DNA of 64,000 bases from Guptibacillus hwajinpoensis (GCF_001039475.1 NZ_LELK01000001.1:1927561-1991560), one strand, 5' to 3'; positions 9,238 to 17,492 are shown, counted from the stretch's first letter. A program made the numbers and translations. The notes: generated by a model from the letters alone, not told the origin.

Positions 9238-9408
9238 TTATTTGTTTCCAATATCATGTTTAGTTTGCTTAAGTTCGTGTTCATATTCGGCAAGTTCAAG
9301 CTGCAAACGCTTCTCGGTGCGCTTTTTATCGAAATTCAGAAATAAAGCTGCAACTGCTACAAATCCTATACTTAGCATTAGGAATTGTAAAAATAATTCA
9401 AATGACAT
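9238..9408 (-). CDS. Small single-helix membrane protein, unknown
   Basis: 56 residues: a hydrophobic N-terminal half (SFELFLQFLMLSIGFVAVAA) then a charged, probably coiled-coil tail (RLQLELAEYEHELKQTK). ATG at 9408 has a weak GAGG site nine bases ahead, and a terminator follows immediately. The family is not recognised; a scaffold or assembly peptide is one guess. Confidence 0.6.
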   Translation of the reverse strand: MSFELFLQFLMLSIGFVAVAALFLNFDKKRTEKRLQLELAEYEHELKQTKHDIGNK

Positions 9409-9479
9409 CCTACATTACCTCTTTTCTAACCTTAATTTTTCTTTAGGGGGAATGTTAATATACCCTTTATCAGGTAATG

Positions 9480-10685
9480 TTAAACGTCCCCTGCCTTTGC
9501 TTCAGGTTTAATAGCAAAGAAACATAGAAGCAAGGCAACTGCGCTTATTCCTGATGAAACATAGAATACGGATTCATGTGATTGGTTCATTAGTATGGCA
9601 TAGACTGGTGGACCTGCCGCTACGCCCAGAAACCGTGTTGAACTATAAAGGGACGTAATGGTTCCCCTCTCCTCTTTTTTAACCCCTTCTGTTATGAGTG
9701 CATCAAGGCAAGGGAGAGAAGCTCCGATTCCAATTCCAGCAAGAAATAGAATGAGTAGCATTAGCCATAGCTTGTTAGTAAATGAAACCATTAACGTAGA
9801 TGCAAAGACGAGGAATAAACCACTAAAGATACACCATTTCATTACCGTTTTCTCTTCCCCAATTCGCTTACCAGTCATAAAGGATGTAAGTGACAAAGCG
9901 ACAAGAGGAATAGCAATGATGACACCTTTCTTTACCCCAATAATTTGGAATTCATTTTCAAGAAACCCTGCAAGATAAAAAAGCACACCAAAAAGAACGA
10001 ACATGATAATACCACCGATTGCAAAAATAGCCGTAAGCCACTTGCCATCATGATGAAAGATTTCTTTTAAACAGGTTAGAAAACAAGAAAAAGTTTGTGG
10101 ATCCTCTTTTTTTTCTGGGGATTTAACAAGGAAACTGACCAGTAATATTGAAATAAGTGAGAAAACAGGTATTGATAAAAATGGTAAGTACCAAATAAAC
10201 GATGCAAGAAGCGCACCAAGTATTGGACTTAATACTTTTCCAACAGTGTTGGACGTTTCAATCAGCCCAAGACCTGCACTTACATCTTTATCACTTTTAA
10301 ACAGATCACCAACAAGTGGAAGGACAACAGGAGCTGCCCCAGAAGATCCAATTCCTTGTAATACTCTTCCCACAAGAATCATGACATAAGGGTCATCAAG
10401 AGACCATGATGCCCAACCTGTTACAAGTCCACCTACTCCTGCTATAAATAAACTTGGTATAATGACTTTCTTTCTACCGAATCGATCGGATAAATAGCCT
10501 GCAATTGGAATTAACAATATTGCTGCAATTGAATACACAGTAATGATCATTGATACTTTAAAGGATGTGATGCCAAGTTTCTTTTCAATGAGCGGTAGAA
10601 CAGGGATGAGCATTGAATTGCCAAGTGTCATAACAAGTGGAATGGATGCAAGCGAAATAAGATCCCACTTCTTTTTATCGTCCAT
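9480..10685 (-). CDS. MFS multidrug-type exporter (12 TM, DHA1)
   Basis: 401 residues after choosing ATG at 10685 behind TGGAGGAAG; the open frame extends upstream without a ribosome site. MFS motif A is clear (GYLSDRFGRKK) and motif C-like GASLPCLDALITEG occurs in the second half. Twelve hydrophobic segments with a central loop after KSPEKKEDP. Resembles Bacillus exporters of the YmfD/Bmr type. Substrate is not inferable, and no adjacent regulator is seen. Confidence 0.88.
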   Translation of the reverse strand: MDDKKKWDLISLASIPLVMTLGNSMLIPVLPLIEKKLGITSFKVSMIITVYSIAAILLIPIAGYLSDRFGRKKVIIPSLFIAGVGGLVTGWASWSLDDPYVMILVGRVLQGIGSSGAAPVVLPLVGDLFKSDKDVSAGLGLIETSNTVGKVLSPILGALLASFIWYLPFLSIPVFSLISILLVSFLVKSPEKKEDPQTFSCFLTCLKEIFHHDGKWLTAIFAIGGIIMFVLFGVLFYLAGFLENEFQIIGVKKGVIIAIPLVALSLTSFMTGKRIGEEKTVMKWCIFSGLFLVFASTLMVSFTNKLWLMLLILFLAGIGIGASLPCLDALITEGVKKEERGTITSLYSSTRFLGVAAGPPVYAILMNQSHESVFYVSSGISAVALLLCFFAIKPEAKAGDV

Positions 10686-10922
10686 AAGCTTCCTCCAGTG
10701 AAAACTGAACTTCTCAAGTAGTTTGCCTGCTCTTGTTCTCGGGTATACCATAGTAGCTGGCTATTTCTATACTTAGATTACACTTTAAGCCATAAGATAA
10801 AATGAATTCCAAACATAGATAATCGTCATAAATGTGTAACATAGCTTACAGTCGCAATGTCAACTCATACTGTATACTACATGGAGATGAGCCATGTATC
10901 ATTCCATTTGGAGGTCAAACAC

Positions 10923-11318
10923 ATGATCACACTTTATACTTCACCTAGCTGCACATCTTGCAGAAAAGCAAAAGCCTGGCTTGAAGAACACAATCTTCCT
11001 TACGAACAACGCAACATGTTTGCTAAGCCCTTATCGGAAGACGAAATCAAAGCAATCATTCGCATGACAGAAAAAGGAACAGAGGAAATTATCTCTACAC
11101 GTTCAAAAGCTTTTGATGCACTGGATAAAGAACTGGATGAATTAACATTACAGGAGCTCTACAGTTTAATCAAAGACAATCCCGGTATTCTAAAACGCCC
11201 TATTCTTCTTGATACAAAACGTCTTCAGGTTGGTTTCCATGAAGATGAAATTAGAAGCTTTCTCCCAAGAAAAGTAAGAGCATTCCAACTCGAGCAAATT
11301 CTTCAGGAAGCACAATAG
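10923..11318 (+). CDS. spx: Spx-family global stress regulator
   Basis: 131 residues from ATG 10923 behind TGGAGGTC, exactly the canonical Spx length. The redox switch is Cys10-Thr-Ser-Cys13 ([12 protein letters not shown]). The RNA polymerase alpha-CTD interface region [20 protein letters not shown] and the conserved [20 protein letters not shown] and [10 protein letters not shown] are intact. It binds alpha-CTD and activates thiol-stress genes; family members are degraded by ClpXP with YjbH. It does not sit beside mecA/yjbC-type genes, so it may be a second Spx paralogue. An open frame upstream (from 10857) is unsupported. Confidence 0.92.
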   Translation: MITLYTSPSCTSCRKAKAWLEEHNLPYEQRNMFAKPLSEDEIKAIIRMTEKGTEEIISTRSKAFDALDKELDELTLQELYSLIKDNPGILKRPILLDTKRLQVGFHEDEIRSFLPRKVRAFQLEQILQEAQ

Positions 11319-11326
11319 AAATTAGA

Positions 11327-11356
11327 AAAGCGAGAATCACTCTCGCTTTTTTTTAT
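11327..11356 (+). terminator. Terminator of spx
   Basis: aaaagcgaga-atcac-tctcgctttt plus T run. Confidence 0.85.
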
Positions 11357-11414
11357 TTTTCGACTCATATCACTTCATTAAAAATAAGTGCTTTGATTGA
11401 GTGTCGCTTTTTCG

Positions 11415-11420
11415 GGGTAT
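11415..11420 (+). promoter_or_regulatory. Possible sigma-B -10 element upstream of usp
   Basis: GGGTAT occurs 47 bases before the usp ATG. A convincing GTTTAA-like -35 at 13-15 bases is not seen (sequence there is ttgattga), so this is tentative. Confidence 0.3.
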
Positions 11421-11466
11421 CAACTAGAGGAAAGCGAATTTAAGCACACGTTCGGAGGTCTTTCCT

Positions 11467-11883
11467 ATGTATGAAAACATCATGCTTGCATCTGACGGTT
11501 CAGCAGATTCAGTTAAAGCAGCTGATCAAGTATTCCAATTAGCTAACCTAACAGACGCTAAAGTAGACATTGTCTATGTCGTTGACGGTGAAACGTCTAA
11601 GCATGACGTGTTACGAAACGTTGACTCAATTGGTATTGATGAAGAAAGAAGAGACAAACTTCGTGCTGCGGAAGAGAAAGCAGTCGAAGCCAATGTATCC
11701 TATGATGTCACCATTTTGCGCGGTAATCCTTCCACAACGATTGTTGAATATGCGGCTGAGAAAAAAGTCGACCTGATCGTAATGGGAACGAGAGGTTTAA
11801 ACGTTCTACAAGAAATGGTAGTTGGCAGTGTCAGTCATCAAGTTATCCAAAAAGCCAACTCTCCTGTCCTTATTGTAAAATAA
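11467..11883 (+). CDS. Universal stress protein, UspA family
   Basis: 138 residues, one Usp domain. The ATP-binding signature near the C-terminus is intact: MGTRGLNVLQEMVVGSVS, i.e. G-2x-G-9x-G-S. The N-terminal strand ENIMLASDGS fits the family. ATG follows CGGAGGTC. Cytoplasmic. Role in stress survival is inferred from the family. Confidence 0.92.
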   Translation: MYENIMLASDGSADSVKAADQVFQLANLTDAKVDIVYVVDGETSKHDVLRNVDSIGIDEERRDKLRAAEEKAVEANVSYDVTILRGNPSTTIVEYAAEKKVDLIVMGTRGLNVLQEMVVGSVSHQVIQKANSPVLIVK

Positions 11884-11899
11884 ACAGAATAAATCTTAG

Positions 11900-11929
11900 A
11901 CTCCTTAATAGAACTAAGGAGTTTTTTCG
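11900..11929 (+). terminator. Terminator of usp
   Basis: actcctta-atagaac-taaggagt followed by T run. Confidence 0.85.
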
Positions 11930-12055
11930 TTTATTCTTTCTATAAGAAAACTATTTCTCTGGTTTACAAACCAAAAGCCTGGAGAAAAATATTCAAGTAT
12001 GTATAAACCATTATTCACAAGTGACATATTATTAGAAGGTTAAGGAGGCAGTACG

Positions 12056-13039
12056 ATGAAAGCTCTAGTACTTAACGATAAAGGGTTATGGGATACCATG
12101 ACAGTGGAAGAAATTGAAACACCGACTCCTGGTAAAGGTGAAGTTCTAGTTAATATTCACGCTGCAGGCTTAAACCCTGTTGACTATAAAACAGCAACAA
12201 ATGGTAATCCAAACTGGACATATCCACATGTTCTTGGACTTGATGGTGCTGGGATTATTGAGCAAGTAGGTGAAGATGTAACAGAATGGAACCCTGGTGA
12301 TCGCGTTGTCTATCACGGAGATCTGACAAAGAAAGGAACATTTGCAGAGTACGCGATAACATCTGCTCATACAATTTCAGCTCTACCTGATTCGATACCG
12401 TTTGAAGATGCGGCTGCGATTCCGACTGCTGGTTATACAGCTTATCAAGCACTTTTCCGTAAGCTTCATATACACAAAGGACAAAAAATCCTTATCCACG
12501 CTGGAGCAGGTGGGGTTGGCGGCTTCGCAATCCAGATGGCAAAATACATGGGATTAACGGTCATCACAACTGCATCCAAACATAATCACAACTTTGTTAA
12601 ACAATTGGGTGCTGATTATGCGATCGATTACAAAGAAGAAGATTTTGTTGAACGAGTACTAGAGATTACGAATGGGATTGGGGTAAACGCTGTTCTTGAT
12701 GCAGTAAGTGGTGATAACGCAACAAAGTCACTTGATACACTCACGTTTAATGGCCAAATTGCCTACATCGCAGGCGCACCTGACTTTACTCAAGGTGTCT
12801 CTTTCGCACGTCCTCTTTCTTTCCACCAGATCGCACTCGGTGGTGTTCACCAATCCTCTAATACAGCAGAACAAGCGGACCTTGCGGCAATGGGAGACGA
12901 AATGATTAACCTCCTTCTAGGCGGCTATGTTGATCCATTGATTCATCAAATCGTTTCCCTAGAAGATGTTCCACAAGCACTTGTTGAATTATCCGAACGA
13001 CATGTGACCGGTAAGATTGTAGCAAAGGTGAAAGAGTAA
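12056..13039 (+). CDS. Zinc-independent quinone oxidoreductase / MDR alcohol-dehydrogenase family
   Basis: 327-residue medium-chain dehydrogenase/reductase. N-terminal GroES-like domain (GEVLVNIHAAGLNPVDYK). The Rossmann NADPH site is HAGAGGVGGFAIQMAK (about 150). The zinc ligands of alcohol dehydrogenases are absent, which points to the NADPH:quinone reductase branch. ATG after AAGGAGGC. Monocistronic with its own terminator. Confidence 0.9.
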   Translation: MKALVLNDKGLWDTMTVEEIETPTPGKGEVLVNIHAAGLNPVDYKTATNGNPNWTYPHVLGLDGAGIIEQVGEDVTEWNPGDRVVYHGDLTKKGTFAEYAITSAHTISALPDSIPFEDAAAIPTAGYTAYQALFRKLHIHKGQKILIHAGAGGVGGFAIQMAKYMGLTVITTASKHNHNFVKQLGADYAIDYKEEDFVERVLEITNGIGVNAVLDAVSGDNATKSLDTLTFNGQIAYIAGAPDFTQGVSFARPLSFHQIALGGVHQSSNTAEQADLAAMGDEMINLLLGGYVDPLIHQIVSLEDVPQALVELSERHVTGKIVAKVKE

Positions 13040-13048
13040 CTTAAGATC

Positions 13049-13082
13049 AATCGTCCTCGCATAATGAGGACGATTTTTTTTT
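13049..13082 (+). terminator. Terminator of the quinone oxidoreductase gene
   Basis: aatcgtcctc-gcataat-gaggacgatt followed by T run. Confidence 0.85.
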
Positions 13083-13204
13083 GGATTGTTAACACCCTTG
13101 ATTTGTAATTATTAAGAAAAGGCTATGTTAGCTCATATTGTGGATTTCTGGATGTTTGGCTCATTAGAAGTATTACCTGACTAACTATCTAAAGAAAAGA
13201 AATA

Positions 13205-13233
13205 TTGCAACAACTTATTCGATATGCTACTAT
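13205..13233 (+). promoter_or_regulatory. Sigma-A-like promoter of the hisS leader transcript
   Basis: TTGCAA (13205-13210), 17-bp spacer, TACTAT (13228-13233). Predicted start near 13240, just upstream of the leader-peptide ribosome site. Confidence 0.6.
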
Positions 13234-13257
13234 ATTTTGAAATAAGAGGTGAACGAT

Positions 13258-13302
13258 ATGGTTAACTTATCTTTTGTCGTACAACTTCATCATCACAGCT
13301 AG
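13258..13302 (+). CDS. hisS leader peptide with three consecutive His codons
   Basis: 14 codons, MVNLSFVVQLHHHS then TAG. ATG at 13258 follows an AGAGGTG ribosome site at normal spacing. The His codons (CAT CAT CAC, 13288-13296) are next to the end, and the stop codon begins the first of two successive hairpins, the classic layout of a ribosome-sensed amino-acid attenuator. It precedes a histidyl-tRNA synthetase. Translation would monitor charged tRNA-His. Confidence 0.8.
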   Translation: MVNLSFVVQLHHHS

Positions 13303-13400
13303 CCTTGCTATCCGCTTGTTAAAAATCGCGTATAGGAAGGCTATTTCTCGTAACCGCATGAATCTGAAGAGCAAGCTTCTTCATTCTATGCGGTTTTTTT
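13300..13400 (+). promoter_or_regulatory. Attenuator of hisS: pause hairpin plus terminator
   Basis: Hairpin 1 (13300-13343) pairs tagcctt with aaggcta and tatccgc with gcgtata (one mismatch). Hairpin 2 (13352-13395) pairs aaccgcat with atgcggtt and gaaga with tcttc, then seven T, an intrinsic terminator. A gcttg at 13314-13318 can pair with caagc at 13372-13376, linking the two regions, but the true antiterminator needs folding. No T-box core (AGGGTGGNACCGCG) is present. Confidence 0.75.
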
Positions 13401-13427
13401 GTATTCAAAAACGAAAGGATGATTTAA

Positions 13428-14708
13428 ATGAAAAAGCTGAAGGATCAGAACGTTAAGGGAGCAGTAGATTACTTACCTAAAGAAGAAACAATACGCCGTA
13501 ACATCAGAAGAACACTAGAAGATACATTTATTCAGTACAATTGTCTCCCACTGGAAACGCCCATTCTAAATAAACAGGACCTACTATCATCTAAATATGC
13601 GGGCGGTGCTGAAATCTTAGAAGAAATGTATACCTTATCTGATCGTGGTGAACGTGAGCTTGCTCTTCGGTACGATTTAACTATACCATTTGCCAAAGTG
13701 GTTGCCATGAACCCAGATTTGCAAATGCCTTTTAAGCGCTATGAAATCGGGAAAGTTTTCAGAGATGGCCCAGTTAAACCAGGACGATTCAGAGAGTTTA
13801 CACAGTGTGATGTTGATGTAACAGGTATTGACTCACCACTAGCAGAAGCTGAGTTAATGGAGATGGCTTGCGATATTTTCACCAAGCTTAACCTTGAGGT
13901 AACGATTCAGTATAACAATCGCAAACTTCTCGCTGGTATGCTTGAATCCATCTCCATTCCAGAATCCCTCTTGAATGACGTTATATTAACATTGGATAAG
14001 CTAGAGAAAATCGGGATGGACGGTGTGAAAAAAGAACTGCAGCAAAAAGGCGTTTCGTCTCAATCGATCGCACTTGTCGAAAAGGAAACGCAGCAATGGG
14101 TGAACAAAGAGATATGCTATTTTAAGTCATACTCTTCTGCTAATGAAAAGGTTAAACAAGGCTTACAAGAACTTGAAGAACTAACCTCCTACATTGAAGG
14201 ACTCGGTTTACAAAAACAATGTAAGTTCAACCCATTTCTAGCCAGAGGGCTCGACATCTACACTGGAACAATCTACGAAGTTTTCATAACCGATCAATCC
14301 ATTTCTTCTAGCATCGGGAGTGGCGGACGCTATGATAGTGCGATTGGCGGATTACTTGGAACGGATGAGCCTGTCTCTACAGTTGGCATATCATTTGGGC
14401 TTGATGTAATTCTAACAGCAATTAAGAGTAAAGAAGAGCCTTTTTCATTAGAGGAGAATCCAGATTATCTTATCATTCCAATTGGAACCAAGCTTGAAGC
14501 TCTTATTGTAGCGTCTTCTTATCGTAAAAAAGGCTACCGAGTTGAACTCGATATGAGTGGTAAACGCACTGGTAAATTACTCGACCGTGCAAATAAAAGA
14601 GGGATTAAGCAAGTTATTTTTGTAGGAGAACAGGAAGTTGAACGCAATGAAATCGTCCTGAGATTATTAGAAGAAGGAAATGAAGAACGAATTCCGTTTC
14701 AATTTTAG
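13428..14708 (+). CDS. hisS: Histidyl-tRNA synthetase
   Basis: 426-residue class II synthetase. The histidine-A signature is LARGLDIYTGTIYE. Motif 2 region GPVKPGRFREFTQCDVD and RYDLTIPFA are present. A C-terminal HGTP anticodon-binding domain (about 335-426) ends the protein, which argues against HisZ. It is not in the usual hisS-aspS order, so it may be a second HisRS in the genome. ATG follows AAAGGATG. Controlled by the His-codon leader upstream. Confidence 0.9.
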   Translation: MKKLKDQNVKGAVDYLPKEETIRRNIRRTLEDTFIQYNCLPLETPILNKQDLLSSKYAGGAEILEEMYTLSDRGERELALRYDLTIPFAKVVAMNPDLQMPFKRYEIGKVFRDGPVKPGRFREFTQCDVDVTGIDSPLAEAELMEMACDIFTKLNLEVTIQYNNRKLLAGMLESISIPESLLNDVILTLDKLEKIGMDGVKKELQQKGVSSQSIALVEKETQQWVNKEICYFKSYSSANEKVKQGLQELEELTSYIEGLGLQKQCKFNPFLARGLDIYTGTIYEVFITDQSISSSIGSGGRYDSAIGGLLGTDEPVSTVGISFGLDVILTAIKSKEEPFSLEENPDYLIIPIGTKLEALIVASSYRKKGYRVELDMSGKRTGKLLDRANKRGIKQVIFVGEQEVERNEIVLRLLEEGNEERIPFQF

Positions 14709-14719
14709 TGCATGTAACA

Positions 14720-14755
14720 AAAAAAGCGAAGGATCAGAGATGATCCACCGCTTTT
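14720..14755. terminator. Terminator between hisS and the TerC gene
   Basis: aaaagcg and ggatca pair with tgatcc and cgctttt, interrupted by single mismatches; the convergent gene ends at 14802, so it may serve both. Confidence 0.75.
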
Positions 14756-14801
14756 GTATACGTATTATTCTTTTATTTGAAACCGATTGAAGCTCCTCTG
14801 A

Positions 14802-15575
14802 CTATCCTTCTGAAGCATCTACTTCTTTTTCCTTTGAAAGGAACCAGCCGCCAACAGCAATGAGAATCAAAACACTATAGAACGTCGCCTTCCATGCTAC
14901 AGATTTCGCAAAAGCCTCTGGTAATACACCTAATTCAGGATGCGACAATGTGTAAACGGATAGCTTAACACCAACCCAGCCAACAATCATAAACGCCGCA
15001 ATCTCTAAACCTGGCTTCGCTTTCAACAATGTAACAAAGTAATTAGCTGCAAATCGCATAATAATCAAGCCAATAAGACCACCTGCGAAGATTACTAGAA
15101 ATTTCCCTCCATCTAGTCCACCAATTTGAGGTAAAGGGGTATTCGGGAGAGTGACTGCTAATGCAACTGCTGCAAGAATTGAATCAACTGCAAAAGCAAT
15201 ATCTGCTAGTTCAATTTTAATTACAGTGCCCCAGAAGCTGGCTTGTTTCTTTTCTTTGTTTTCCTTTTCTTTGTTTATGGTTTTCTTGAAAATCGTTTTT
15301 CGAACAATATGATTGATCGCAATAAACAATAGATACAATGCTCCTATTGCTTGCACCTGCCACACATGCACTAGAAACGAAATGGCGAATAGTGATGCGA
15401 AGCGAAAAACAAAAGCACCTGCTAATCCGTAGAACAAAGCTTTTTTACGCTGTTCCTCTGGTAAATGTTTAACCATAATAGCTAATACTAGTGCATTGTC
15501 TGCTGCAAGTAGCCCTTCAAGTCCAATGAGAAGCAGCAAAACCCAACCATACTCAAGTAAAATAGCAAACTCCAT
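14802..15575 (-). CDS. ykoY: TerC-family manganese exporter (YkoY/MeeY type)
   Basis: 257 residues, seven to eight membrane helices, with the TerC acidic motifs GLEGLLAADNALVLAIMVKH and ELADIAFAVDSILAA. ATG at 15575 is well spaced from AAGGGGG; upstream codons crowd that site. It is preceded by a yybP-ykoY Mn riboswitch, as is B. subtilis ykoY, whose product exports Mn and helps metalate secreted enzymes such as LtaS (established for the family). Predicted to be induced by Mn excess. Confidence 0.92.
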   Translation of the reverse strand: MEFAILLEYGWVLLLLIGLEGLLAADNALVLAIMVKHLPEEQRKKALFYGLAGAFVFRFASLFAISFLVHVWQVQAIGALYLLFIAINHIVRKTIFKKTINKEKENKEKKQASFWGTVIKIELADIAFAVDSILAAVALAVTLPNTPLPQIGGLDGGKFLVIFAGGLIGLIIMRFAANYFVTLLKAKPGLEIAAFMIVGWVGVKLSVYTLSHPELGVLPEAFAKSVAWKATFYSVLILIAVGGWFLSKEKEVDASEG

Positions 15576-15615
15576 TTTCATCCCCCTTGTTCTCATCTTT
15601 TTATAAGAATACTAA

Positions 15616-15775
15616 CCACAAAAATAACCTTTACCCACATACGGTAAAGGTTAAAAAATATAGACCTTTACCAGCAGTAAAGGTCTTGCTAACAACTGTT
15701 AAGTTGCCAACAAAGCCGAGAGTGCGAACACTCCGGAATGACGACTTTGTTGTAAAAGCTACTCCCCTTTAGGAG
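15616..15775 (-). promoter_or_regulatory. yybP-ykoY manganese riboswitch with two tandem terminators
   Basis: Minus strand shows the conserved AAAGGGGAGTAGC, GTCGTCATTCCGG, CTCGGCTTTGTTGGC and TTAGCAAGACCTTT blocks of the Mn2+ sensor (about 15670-15775). The last block is also the 5' arm of a terminator agacctttac/gtaaaggtct with T run (15652-15686). A second independent hairpin aacctttaccc/ggtaaaggtt with T run follows at 15618-15652. Mn binding would free the first; the role of the second is unclear. Confidence 0.92.
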
Positions 15776-15799
15776 TCCGATTATTAGATTGTTAAATTT

Positions 15800-15829
15800 A
15801 TACTAATGCAAGGACTAGCTATTCGTCAA
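15800..15829 (-). promoter_or_regulatory. Promoter of the Mn riboswitch transcript
   Basis: TTGACG (15824-15829), 18-bp spacer, TAGTAT (15800-15805) on the minus strand. Confidence 0.65.
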
Positions 15830-15850
15830 GATCTTTTTTCTTTTGATTGG

Positions 15851-15943
15851 GTGTTTGTTCCTATAGCAGATTCATTTCCGCTCCAATCAGCTATGTTTAG
15901 TTCTTTATATAAATCTCTTTTAAAAACTACAATCTTTAAAAAA
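15851..15943. repeat. Short, core-less form of the dispersed repeat (copy C')
   Basis: Degenerate ends (tatagca... and aatctttaaa) flank a single ttccgctcc with no GC-rich core. It abuts the full copy at 15944. Confidence 0.55.
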
Positions 15944-16162
15944 GGCTTTTTTAGTATAGATTGTTGCTATAAGAGTTGGTGAATTTCCGCTCCACGATGC
16001 TCGCTTTCCGCGGGGCGGGCGGTGAGCCTCCTCGTCGCTAACGCTCCTGTGGGGTCTCACCTGTCCCGCTAGTCCCGCAGGAGTCGAGCATCCTTCCGCT
16101 CCAATCCTAAGTTGGTTTTTTCAATAATTTTTTCAAAAGCAACAATCTTTTAGAAAAGAGCC
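15944..16162. repeat. Dispersed GC-rich repeat element, copy C (long form)
   Basis: Left end ggcttttttagtatagattgttgc, right end agcaacaatcttttagaaaa. The GC core is full length, with the segments gctcgctttccgcggggcgg, cgctaacgctcctgtggggt and ctagtcccgcaggagtcgag, flanked on both sides by ttccgctcc. The core can fold on itself (gcgggac/gtcccgc type pairings). No ORF. It occupies most of the gap between the TerC and methyltransferase genes. Confidence 0.88.
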
Positions 16163-16196
16163 TTAAGAAAAGACCTTTTTAAAAGAACCCTTTGAT

Positions 16197-16928
16197 TTAT
16201 GGCTTTTTACATGAAAAAAGTAAAAACAATGGGATTCTCTTTCTTCGTTCATATTCCTCTTTAGTTTCGAAATTTTCTCTTCGAGGCGTCCCTTCACGAA
16301 GGGTTTGGATCTCAAAACCAGCGCGCTGCAAAGAGAGGAAATAGTCTTCAATGGTTCGGTGATATTTCACAACGTCCTCCCCGATCCAGGGCTCAATTCT
16401 TTTTCCAGAAGAAAAGTAATTATCCACAATCCAGTTCGAACGCTTTCCTCCCTGCATGCTTTCAACAGACGCTGTTAAAACAGGATGTTGAACACTAAAG
16501 ACAAACTCTCCACCAGGTTTTAGTGTGTGATAAACCTTTTCCATAACTTGTTCAACTTCTTCTATGTAATGTAGAACTAATTGAGAGATGACTCGGTCAA
16601 ACGTGTTGGGTGGATACTCGTACTCTTCTAAAGAAGAGTGTTGCACACGACCTAATGATCCTTCTAGTTTATCCGCAGCTCTTTCGCACATGTTCTTAGA
16701 TCCATCAATGCCTAAATAAGATGAACAGTTACGCATAAGTAACTCTTCTCCAAGCGAGGCATCACCACACCCGAGATCCAAGATGCTTAAGCCACCGATA
16801 TCTCCTAGTAGATCGAACAGGGCTGGATTCTCAATTAGTTTATTCGGACTCTCATTCCGATGTCGTCTAACCATATAGTGATCGTAGAACTCTTTGTTGT
16901 CATAAACAGACGAACCTTTGTATTCCAT
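16197..16928 (-). CDS. Class I SAM-dependent methyltransferase
   Basis: 243 residues. SAM motif I is LDLGCGDASLGEEL (about 50-63), followed by an acidic loop GIDGSKNM and the post-motif region FDRVISQLVLHYI, as in UbiE/COQ5-like enzymes. ATG follows GGAGGAAG. Substrate unknown. Its stop lies only 35 bases from the right end of repeat copy C. Confidence 0.88.
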   Translation of the reverse strand: MEYKGSSVYDNKEFYDHYMVRRHRNESPNKLIENPALFDLLGDIGGLSILDLGCGDASLGEELLMRNCSSYLGIDGSKNMCERAADKLEGSLGRVQHSSLEEYEYPPNTFDRVISQLVLHYIEEVEQVMEKVYHTLKPGGEFVFSVQHPVLTASVESMQGGKRSNWIVDNYFSSGKRIEPWIGEDVVKYHRTIEDYFLSLQRAGFEIQTLREGTPRRENFETKEEYERRKRIPLFLLFSCKKP

Positions 16929-17067
16929 CCAGCTTCCTCCTCTATTTGGGCATTCTGCATACTATTCGATAGTGCTACTCGATCTCCTTTACTTTTGTTG
17001 ATAAACCCTCAAATATTTCAATAAAGTAAGGACTGCCAGAGAACTCAAGCAACCCTTACGTTTATCA

Positions 17068-17492
17068 TTAATTCAACTCAATTTTCACAGGCTCTAATTC
17101 AACTGGCAAATTGCCACTTAAATCACCTAAACTTACCCTCACCACATACTGGTCTTCACCGAAAATCTTCCCATTGCTAACTTCAAAAGTACTTCTGAAA
17201 ATTAGTTTTTCTTTATCTAACACTTTAACCGAATGCTTCATTGGTTCATCGTAGATATCTTTCCTGCTTTCTTCAACTAATAGAGAACTCCTTAGAAAAG
17301 CTTCCTATCTTCTCTTTCTATCTGAACTTGGGTACTGATTGATCCAAGCTAGTGCATCTGTCGTTCCTCATTCTCAATCCTACACTCTGCATTATCTTTA
17401 CTAGTTGAAATTGCATACTTTCCACAGAAGAAAGTTTTACTCCAAGCAATTCTTTTATCAACACAATCTCGATCACTTTCACCCATTTTCAT
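17068..17492 (-). pseudogene. Decayed gene of unknown function
   Basis: Minus strand begins MKMGESDRDCVDKRIAWSKT and reads to about ENEERQ, then shifts frame near 17355-17370 to ALAWINQYPSSDRKR, meets an in-frame TAG at 17305-17307, and continues as EAFLRSSLLVEESRKDIYDE to the end ELEPVKIELN and stop at 17068. Continuous sense across one frameshift and one nonsense codon is the evidence. Intact length would be about 140 residues. Family not recognised. The remaining parts of 16929-17584 hold nothing I can assign. Confidence 0.65.

Noticed and set aside
9242-9511. 89-residue plus-strand ORF
   Set aside because: It overlaps the better supported 56-residue minus-strand ORF and its ribosome-site region.
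13274-13456. 60-residue ORF overlapping the hisS leader
   Set aside because: Out of frame with the His leader peptide, no ribosome site, and it runs through the terminator hairpin.
13428-14708. HisZ (ATP phosphoribosyltransferase regulatory subunit) instead of HisRS
   Set aside because: The C-terminal anticodon-binding domain and intact RGLDIYTGT motif favour a synthetase.
15587-15772. 61-residue plus-strand ORF
   Set aside because: Antisense to the Mn riboswitch; its apparent coding comes from the RNA structure.
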